A stretch of 36,159 nt of DNA from RGIG1934 sp045122895. Its GTDB lineage: Bacteria; Bacillota; Clostridia; Lachnospirales; Lachnospiraceae. Positions within the stretch are counted from its first letter, which is position 1. Each line of letters begins with the position of its first letter. The position numbers were made by a program, and so were the translations under genes. This document shows, piece by piece, positions 32,297 to 36,159 of the stretch. The stretch lies in the NCBI GenBank assembly GCA_045122895.1, contig JBGVIE010000022.1:1-36159 (forward strand), in the 5' to 3' direction. The notes beneath the pieces are model-generated. The model did no database searches and was not told where the DNA came from. It saw nothing but the letters and a program-made list of their open reading frames with translations.

Positions 32297-33625
32297 ATGA
32301 AATTTAATAAAAATTTATTATGGACGTTAGCTGTTACTGTATCGATTTTGGTTATGGTAATAGCTACAAGTCTGTATATGGGAAAAAATAAAAAACAGAA
32401 TAAGAAGCATATTAATTCCACATACGAGGTAAGTGATGATTATGAGCAGGAGGGCGAGGTAACGTATGATGAAAATAATAACGCCTTAATAGATGTACTT
32501 ATCAAAACATCGGAATTTACAGATGTGTATCATGATCGTTTTGAAGCAGTGTGCAATTCAGATATGATTATCTGTTATGGAAAAAAGCAAAAGCTTATAA
32601 AGAGTGGAAAGAAGATATCAATTACCACATCGAGTAATTATTTTAAAAAGGGTCAGGTCATAATATGTCCAATTGACGAATATGGCAGGATTACTCTTTT
32701 GTCAGTTAAAAGGCAGGGAGAAAGCAGAGATTACCGGGGCGTGTTTAAGCTTAATTCCACCAGGGAGGGATTGCTTGTGGTAAATGAACTGCCTCTTGAA
32801 GAGTATTTGTATGCTGTTGTATCAAGTGAGATTCCGCAGAGCTTTGGAAAGGAAGCACTCAGTGCACAGGCTGTGTGTGCGAGAACATATGCATATGCTC
32901 ATATATTAAAGAGTGCCTGTAAGAAGTATGGTGCAGATGTGGATGACAGTGTAAGTTATCAGGTGTATAACAATTTTCCTGAAACAGATGTATCGGTTAG
33001 TGCGGTTGATAAGACAAAAGGTATGGTAATGTACAAAAGTGGCAGTGATACTTTGGTGGATGCCTATTTTTACTCTACGTCCTGTGGGATGAGGGAGAGC
33101 AAAAAATCACTTGCGAAAGAAAATGATTTTAGAGCGTTCTTGAAGACGAAGAGAGGGTGCGAGAAAGATTTCAGTCTGTTTAGATGGAGAGTTGAAATTG
33201 GAGCGGATGATCTTAGTGATATTGTGGCAGGTACATATCCGTCTGTTGGCAGGGTTTTGAATATAACTGTAAAAGACAGGCGTGAAGATGGAAGAGTAGA
33301 GAGAATTGAGATAAAAGGAAGCGATGGAAACGTTACCTTGCAGGATCAGTATAACATAAGGATGCTTTTTGATATTACAGGATGTGAGCTTACAGACAAT
33401 AGCGGCAATAAACTTAATACAATGAAAAGTCTTCCAAGTGGATATTTTCAAATTGATAAGGTATCTGAAGGTAACGGAGATTATTTTGTGTTCTACGGCG
33501 GAGGATATGGGCATGGTGACGGACTGAGCCAAAATGGTGCAGGAGCACTTGCAGAAAAAGGGAAAAAGTACACTGATATACTAAAGTATTACTACGGTAA
33601 TGTTGACATTGGCAGTACCTATTGA
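32297..33625 (+). CDS. SpoIID/LytB-domain protein
   Basis: A 442-residue protein with an N-terminal membrane anchor (LLWTLAVTVSILVMVIATSLYM), an intermediate domain, and a C-terminal SpoIID/LytB domain: LEEYLYAVVSSEIPQSFGKEALSAQAVCARTYA with the catalytic-type Glu in SSEIP, then a Cys-containing FYSTSCG and GGGYGHGDGLSQNGAGALA. The family includes the SpoIID lytic transglycosylase of engulfment and vegetative amidase enhancers; which applies here is unknown. No Shine-Dalgarno precedes the ATG, and TATAAT at 32286-32291 lies so close that a leaderless transcript is possible. Confidence 0.85.
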   Translation: MKFNKNLLWTLAVTVSILVMVIATSLYMGKNKKQNKKHINSTYEVSDDYEQEGEVTYDENNNALIDVLIKTSEFTDVYHDRFEAVCNSDMIICYGKKQKLIKSGKKISITTSSNYFKKGQVIICPIDEYGRITLLSVKRQGESRDYRGVFKLNSTREGLLVVNELPLEEYLYAVVSSEIPQSFGKEALSAQAVCARTYAYAHILKSACKKYGADVDDSVSYQVYNNFPETDVSVSAVDKTKGMVMYKSGSDTLVDAYFYSTSCGMRESKKSLAKENDFRAFLKTKRGCEKDFSLFRWRVEIGADDLSDIVAGTYPSVGRVLNITVKDRREDGRVERIEIKGSDGNVTLQDQYNIRMLFDITGCELTDNSGNKLNTMKSLPSGYFQIDKVSEGNGDYFVFYGGGYGHGDGLSQNGAGALAEKGKKYTDILKYYYGNVDIGSTY

Positions 33626-33631
33626 TATAAT
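33603..33631 (+). promoter_or_regulatory. Perfect sigma-A promoter of the glycosyltransferase gene
   Basis: TTGACA, 17 bases, TATAAT, exact to consensus. The -35 lies inside the SpoIID-like gene and the -10 starts just after its stop codon. Confidence 0.85.
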
Positions 33632-33632
33632 C

Positions 33633-33676
33633 GGTAACGACTGCCCTAAGCAAAAATAGATATGGCAGGTGTTACC
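33633..33676. promoter_or_regulatory. Inverted repeat at the transcription start (operator or leader hairpin)
   Basis: GGTAAC..CTGCC is mirrored by GGCAG..GTTACC across 18 bases, beginning two bases after the -10. There is no T run, so it is not a terminator. A repressor site or an RNA hairpin just upstream of the AAGGAG ribosome binding site (33683) are the obvious options. Confidence 0.7.
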
Positions 33677-33694
33677 AACAAGAAGGAGAAACAT

Positions 33695-35179
33695 ATGAGC
33701 TTCACAGAAGTATTAGATACGATTGCAACGTTTATTGGTGGGATATATAAGCCTACGCTTTTTATTTCACTGTTAGTTGCAAATTTTACAACTTTTCTTA
33801 TGATACTACACAAGCCCTATATGTATTTGGGATTGTTTTGTACTAGGAAATTCAAGCCTGCTAAAGCTTATCATAAATACGGAGTAATTATTCCGGCAAG
33901 AAACGAGGAAGCTGTAATCAAGAACCTTATTGACAGTATAAAGGCACAGGATTATCCCAAGGAATATATTACAATATTTGTAGTTGCTGATAACTGTACC
34001 GATAATACAGCTAAAATAGCTCGTGAAAATGGTGCGGTTTGCTATGAACATTTTAATGAGAATGAGCGAACAAAAGGTTTTGCTTTAAAGTACATATTTG
34101 AACAGATAGAAAAAGACTATGGAACCCAGTCGTTTGAGGGGTACTTTATATTTGATGCAGATAATCTTCTCAAGAAAGATTACATCTCAAGAATGAATGA
34201 TTCCTTTGATGCAGGTGAAAAAATCATCACTTCATACAGAAGTACTAAAAACTGGAATGAAAGTTCGGTTGTCTCGCTTTATGGACTGCACTGGCTTAAG
34301 TCAATAAGATTTAACCACAGACCAAGATCAGTTTTGAGACTTGCCACGAATATTCAGGGAACAGGATTTTTATTTGCAAGTGAAATAGTAAAAAACGGAT
34401 GGAAATACACTTCACTGACAGAAGACAGATCACTTACTGCTGACTGTGTTGTGGAAGGATATCAGATATCGTACAATAACGATGCTATATTCTACGATGA
34501 GCAGCCAACCAGCTTAAGAGTATCCCTAAGACAGCGTTTAAGGTGGGCAAAAGGTCATTTGCAGGCTTTTGCAGAGTCAGGCTTTAAACTCTTTATCAAT
34601 ATATTTTGGAATAGGAATACGAAGAGAAGAGAAGGTGAGAAGTGGTATTGTTATCTGGGAAGGAATATTAGAAACAGATTTATGTGCTTTGACACCTTTG
34701 CGCAGCTTACGCCAATATCGCTTATAAGTGCATTTAGATTTGTTGTATGGAGTTTGTTCTTTAAGTCTTTCTATTTCTACACAACAGGTGGAAACATCAC
34801 ATTGTTTGGAAAAAATACATGTGGAAAGGGAACACTTACATCGAAGATAATGTATCCAATAATTGGACATATTAAGATTCATCTGGAGCCGGGGATTGGC
34901 GGATTGTTCTTATGTCTGTTGCTGACACTTGTTGCAAGACTTATATACAGAATAGGTACATATGTGTCAAAATTATGGATAGGAGCATATTTGTTTATTA
35001 TCGAGAGAAAGCGTACTATGAGAATCAGTTTCTGGAGAAAGGTATGGTACTGCCTGCTTTTTCCTATGTATGATGTTATTGAGCGATATGCAAAAATTGC
35101 AGCTCTGTTTATGAAGGTTGAGTGGAAACCGATACCTCATACCAGTAAGATTACAATTGATGATATTAATGAAGAATAA
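33695..35179 (+). CDS. Membrane glycosyltransferase, family 2
   Basis: A 494-residue GT2 enzyme of the processive type. A helix at about 10-40 precedes a GT-A domain with VIIPARNEEAVIKNLIDSI, VVADNCTDNT, FDADN (DxD motif), the acceptor-site TEDRSLT and QRLRW (QxxRW motif), after which three or four membrane helices follow (SLISAFRFVVWSLFF, GGLFLCLLLTLVARLIY). This layout is shared with cellulose and hyaluronan synthase-like enzymes; the sugar is unknown. ATG 33695 follows AAGGAG; an upstream ATG at 33662 lies within the inverted repeat. It is controlled by its own promoter. Confidence 0.88.
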   Translation: MSFTEVLDTIATFIGGIYKPTLFISLLVANFTTFLMILHKPYMYLGLFCTRKFKPAKAYHKYGVIIPARNEEAVIKNLIDSIKAQDYPKEYITIFVVADNCTDNTAKIARENGAVCYEHFNENERTKGFALKYIFEQIEKDYGTQSFEGYFIFDADNLLKKDYISRMNDSFDAGEKIITSYRSTKNWNESSVVSLYGLHWLKSIRFNHRPRSVLRLATNIQGTGFLFASEIVKNGWKYTSLTEDRSLTADCVVEGYQISYNNDAIFYDEQPTSLRVSLRQRLRWAKGHLQAFAESGFKLFINIFWNRNTKRREGEKWYCYLGRNIRNRFMCFDTFAQLTPISLISAFRFVVWSLFFKSFYFYTTGGNITLFGKNTCGKGTLTSKIMYPIIGHIKIHLEPGIGGLFLCLLLTLVARLIYRIGTYVSKLWIGAYLFIIERKRTMRISFWRKVWYCLLFPMYDVIERYAKIAALFMKVEWKPIPHTSKITIDDINEE

Positions 35180-35220
35180 GGTCTTGGGCTTTGCTAAAGA
35201 CCTTATTCTTTGTTGTTTTT
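35172..35220 (+). terminator. Terminator of the glycosyltransferase gene
   Basis: AAGAATAAGGTCTT pairs with AAGACCTTATTCTT around an 11-base loop and is followed by TTTTTTT. The left arm overlaps the stop codon. Confidence 0.9.
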
Positions 35221-35242
35221 TTATTATGCGCTTCAACTTTAT

Positions 35243-35275
35243 CGGATAATAATGATAAATTGAGCCGGATAATAA
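35243..35275 (+). promoter_or_regulatory. Paired direct repeats upstream of the TA-repeat promoter
   Basis: CGGATAATAA occurs twice, 13 bases apart, about 50 bases before the -35 of the next promoter. Repeat pairs with this spacing are the usual form of a LytTR/AgrA-type activator site, though the sequence itself is not the known consensus. Confidence 0.45.
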
Positions 35276-35323
35276 AAGTGAAGTTTTACATAATTTGTTC
35301 ATAGTTGTTTCTACCATATATGC

Positions 35324-35352
35324 TTGACAATATATATATATATATATATAAT
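35324..35352 (+). promoter_or_regulatory. Consensus promoter with a TA-dinucleotide spacer
   Basis: TTGACA (35324-35329), 17 bases, TATAAT (35347-35352). The bases 35331-35350 are ten TA units, which form all but the first base of the spacer and the first four bases of the -10. Gain or loss of a unit would shift the spacer between 15, 17 and 19. Confidence 0.85.
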
Positions 35353-35406
35353 GTCTTTTTGTAATGGTCGACATAAAACTAAAATAATGAGAATTGTTGA
35401 ATAACA

Positions 35407-35511
35407 TTGGATAAAGAGTGTTTTGAGAGCATGGTTAGAAGGTTTGGTATAAAAGAATTACTACTAAAAATATCATTAGAATTATCAGTTGAAAAAATAA
35501 TATGTCGATAG
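35407..35511 (+). CDS. Possible short peptide ORF in the leader
   Basis: A 34-codon frame from TTG 35407 (or 26 codons from ATG 35431) reads LDKECFESMVRRFGIKELLL and a tail with KISLELSVEKIICR. It is amphipathic and ends in Cys-Arg. It lies between the TA-repeat promoter and the C39 gene, where bacteriocin or signal peptides are often encoded, but no good ribosome binding site precedes either start and no family is recognised. Treat it as a candidate only. Confidence 0.25.
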   Translation: MDKECFESMVRRFGIKELLLKISLELSVEKIICR

Positions 35512-35543
35512 CTTAATATTAGTGGAGAGGATAAGATAAGAGT

Positions 35544-36005
35544 ATGAGATATTCATTTGTAAAACAGCAGGATTCTACTGATTGTGCAGCAGCATGTCTG
35601 GCAATGGTATGCCTACATTATAAGAAGGAAACTACAATTACAAAGTTACGAGATATAATGGGGACTGACATAAAAGGAACCAATTTACTGGGTTTAAGTA
35701 TATGTGCAGAACGACTCGGATTTGTGTCGAAGGCTGTTAGGGTTGACAAAGAGGGATTTAAGAGTGCATACACGCTGCCAGCAATAGCGAGTGTGATTAC
35801 GAAAGAAGGATTGTCGCATTTTGTGGTTATATTTAAAATTACAGATAAATATGTGGTGATAGGTGATCCGGCAAAAGATTTAGTTAGAATAGAAATAGAA
35901 GATTTCTATAAAAATTTCACAGGTGTAATACTTCTATTAAAGCCAAATGAAGAATTTGTATCCGAAAGGATTAAAGGAAAAAAATATGAAAGATTTATTA
36001 TATAG
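35544..36005 (+). pseudogene. C39 bacteriocin-processing peptidase domain, truncated
   Basis: The 153 residues match the N-terminal C39 peptidase domain of bacteriocin ABC exporters: Cys14 (QQDSTDCAAACLAMVCLHY), His92 (GLSHFVVIFKI) and Asp108 (IGDPAK) form the expected triad, and VILLLKPNEEF begins the linker to the transporter helices. The frame stops just there, whereas full-length members continue for about 550 residues with membrane helices and an ATPase. Sequence following the stop resembles the end of a mobile element. A stand-alone peptidase is possible, but truncation is more likely. A run of purines (GTGGAGAGGATAAGATAAGAGT) provides a weak ribosome binding site. Confidence 0.7.
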
Positions 36006-36099
36006 TGGTTCAGTTGTGAAGACAAAAATCTAAGACTTTTATAATGAACTGATATCCATGGTTAGAGGAAGATAGATTCTCCCCAGTGACAGTCTCCAA

Positions 36100-36159
36100 T
36101 TAGGCAGCTTCCTTGGCAGCTTCGTATAGCATAGCAGGATAGTATACAGATGCTGGAGG
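36100..36159 (-). CDS. C-terminal end of a probable transposase (partial)
   Basis: On the minus strand the frame entering from beyond the window reads PPASVYYPAMLYEAAKEAA and stops. Its composition is unlike the genes around it and it points toward the broken C39 gene; the roughly 95 bases between (36006-36099) hold no gene and could contain an element end. Too short to name a family; a mobile element is my best guess. Confidence 0.3.
   Translation of the reverse strand, partial: PPASVYYPAMLYEAAKEAA

Noticed and set aside
35331..35350. The TA run as a simple AT-rich low-complexity tract
   Set aside because: It sits exactly between perfect -35 and -10 hexamers at 17-base spacing, so it is better read as part of a promoter.
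1..36159. tRNA, rRNA genes and CRISPR arrays
   Set aside because: No cloverleaf-like sequence with a GTTCRA T-loop, no rRNA sequence and no regularly spaced repeats were seen.

Overview
The window is about 36 kb of AT-rich DNA from a low-GC Gram-positive chromosome. Consensus sigma-A promoters, strong AGGAGG ribosome binding sites and the gene mix point to an anaerobic Clostridia of the family Lachnospiraceae: NADP-type gdhA, a folB-folK fusion, a PF09826 propeller beside an ECF sigma factor, a VTC/DUF4956 pair and a 6S-like RNA. I cannot name the genus from sequence alone. Most of the window is ordinary chromosomal housekeeping; the two ends and 5.3-7.1 kb are more accessory and carry repeats and broken genes.

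Layout. 1-2.85 kb: tail of an unknown gene, an AgrB-like processing protease without visible AgrD/AgrC/AgrA, an anchored protein with a TTTKKKSKKEEE-type repetitive tail, a DUF3783 protein and a 5'-truncated small ORF. 2.85-5.35 kb: a sirtuin (minus strand) behind a hairpin-rich leader, then gdhA. 5.35-7.1 kb: a decayed DinJ-type antitoxin without start codon or toxin, palindromes, and a transglutaminase-like lipoprotein. 7.18-9.7 kb: a YbaK-type deacylase and an LTA synthase-family enzyme. 9.78-14.7 kb: an operon-like run of rluF, ligA, metA, a Nudix gene and a five-helix protein resembling an LTA synthase lacking its enzyme domain. 14.8-16.7 kb: ilvN, ilvC and a small unknown. 16.8-19.4 kb: ECF sigma factor and propeller-type putative anti-sigma factor. 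19.4-21.2 kb: an AP2/degenerate-HNH protein (minus) and an SH3/SleB-type wall hydrolase. 21.3-24.2 kb: thrC, then (minus) a CheY-like receiver and an MshEN/CheX-like partner. 24.4-31.1 kb: VTC/DUF4956, yfbR, topB, glmS and a GlmU-like beta-helix protein. 31.15-31.34 kb: a probable 6S RNA on the minus strand with its own promoter and terminator. 31.4-35.2 kb: folBK, a SpoIID/LytB protein and a membrane glycosyltransferase. 35.2 kb to the end: a consensus promoter whose spacer is a TA-repeat tract, driving a C39 bacteriocin-peptidase fragment that is cut off, apparently by a mobile element.

The most notable signals are the TA-repeat promoter in front of a bacteriocin-export gene (candidate phase variation), a modular hairpin-rich repeat family sitting in leaders and overlapping a Shine-Dalgarno, a second short repeat family (GTAACTGTTCAGAGCCAA) mostly placed just 3' of genes, an AP2-degenerate-HNH-AP2 protein, an IlvC with an NADH-like cofactor loop, and a perfect-consensus promoter with an operator-like inverted repeat at the start of a glycosyltransferase transcript. 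All functions are read from sequence motifs; no database search was run.
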